A DNA stretch of 5,663 bases from Paracoccaceae bacterium. Lineage in GTDB: Bacteria > Pseudomonadota > Alphaproteobacteria > Rhodobacterales > Rhodobacteraceae. Each line of letters opens with the position of its first letter. Within the stretch, counting starts at the first letter, position 1. The stretch is from contig SKKS01000208.1 of NCBI GenBank assembly GCA_007123625.1, positions 1-5,663 on the forward strand, in the 5' to 3' direction. The notes beneath the pieces are model-generated. The model ran no database searches and was not told the origin of the DNA. It saw only the letters and a program-made list of their open reading frames with translations. Below are positions 5,630 through 5,663 of the stretch, piece by piece. The position numbers and the translations under genes are program-made.

Positions 5630-5631
5630 CG

Positions 5632-5663
5632 ATGATGTCTCGCGGGTACGAATTTCCCGACGA
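5632..5663 (+). CDS. possible start of a divergent plus-strand gene (first codons only)
   Basis: From the ATG at 5632 (or 5635) the plus frame is open to the window end and reads MMSRGYEFPD. The arrangement, divergent from the exported-protein gene, is plausible. However, no well-placed ribosome-binding site is seen (the nearest purine-rich stretch, GGGGGAGG, is over 20 bases upstream), and ten codons are too few to judge. This is a weak call; no family can be named. Confidence 0.15.
   Translation, partial: MMSRGYEFPD

Noticed and set aside
5641..5661. CGGG...CCCG imperfect dyad near the right edge as a regulator site
   Set aside because: Only four to five paired bases, at the very edge and possibly inside a coding start; too little to support an operator.

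Overview
The window is GC-rich DNA that looks like an ordinary chromosomal segment of an alphaproteobacterium, most likely Rhodobacterales (Rhodobacter/Roseobacter relatives). This rests on strong GC bias in third codon positions, a c2-type cytochrome c that reads like the Rhodobacter family, and a long-form DeoC followed directly by an aldehyde dehydrogenase, a pairing I associate with that order. No tRNA, rRNA, CRISPR, insertion sequence, phage gene or toxin/defence system was seen.

Layout: the left half is a minus-strand metabolic block. Reading right to left it holds a thiamine-diphosphate-dependent decarboxylase of the AruI type (1534-3150), a 121-base gap, a long eukaryote-like deoxyribose-phosphate aldolase (444-1412), and ten bases later the start of an aldehyde dehydrogenase that leaves the window at base 1. 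All three enzymes make or consume aldehydes. The aldolase and dehydrogenase are almost certainly translationally coupled: acetaldehyde from DeoC, or 4-guanidinobutyraldehyde from the decarboxylase, are candidate substrates for the dehydrogenase.

A 239-base divergent region (3151-3389) separates this block from a plus-strand gene (3390-3821) for an exported class I cytochrome c of the c2 type. That cytochrome is unusual in having no lysine at all and a strongly acidic mature chain. It converges on the membrane zinc protease HtpX (minus strand, 3992-4882), and the 170 bases between them hold hairpins that can act as terminators for both genes.

Upstream of htpX on the same strand is an unrecognised exported protein of 191 residues (4965-5540). 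The 82-base gap between them carries a good match to a sigma-32 (RpoH) heat-shock promoter, which fits a membrane quality-control protease. The last 123 bases are G-rich on the plus strand, with a G-quadruplex motif, and may hold the first codons of a divergent plus-strand gene.

Nothing here is a convincing new multi-gene system. The points most worth a second look are the lysine-free acidic c2-like cytochrome, the hairpin that places the deoC ribosome-binding site in its loop, the RpoH-type promoter of htpX, and the unassigned exported protein.
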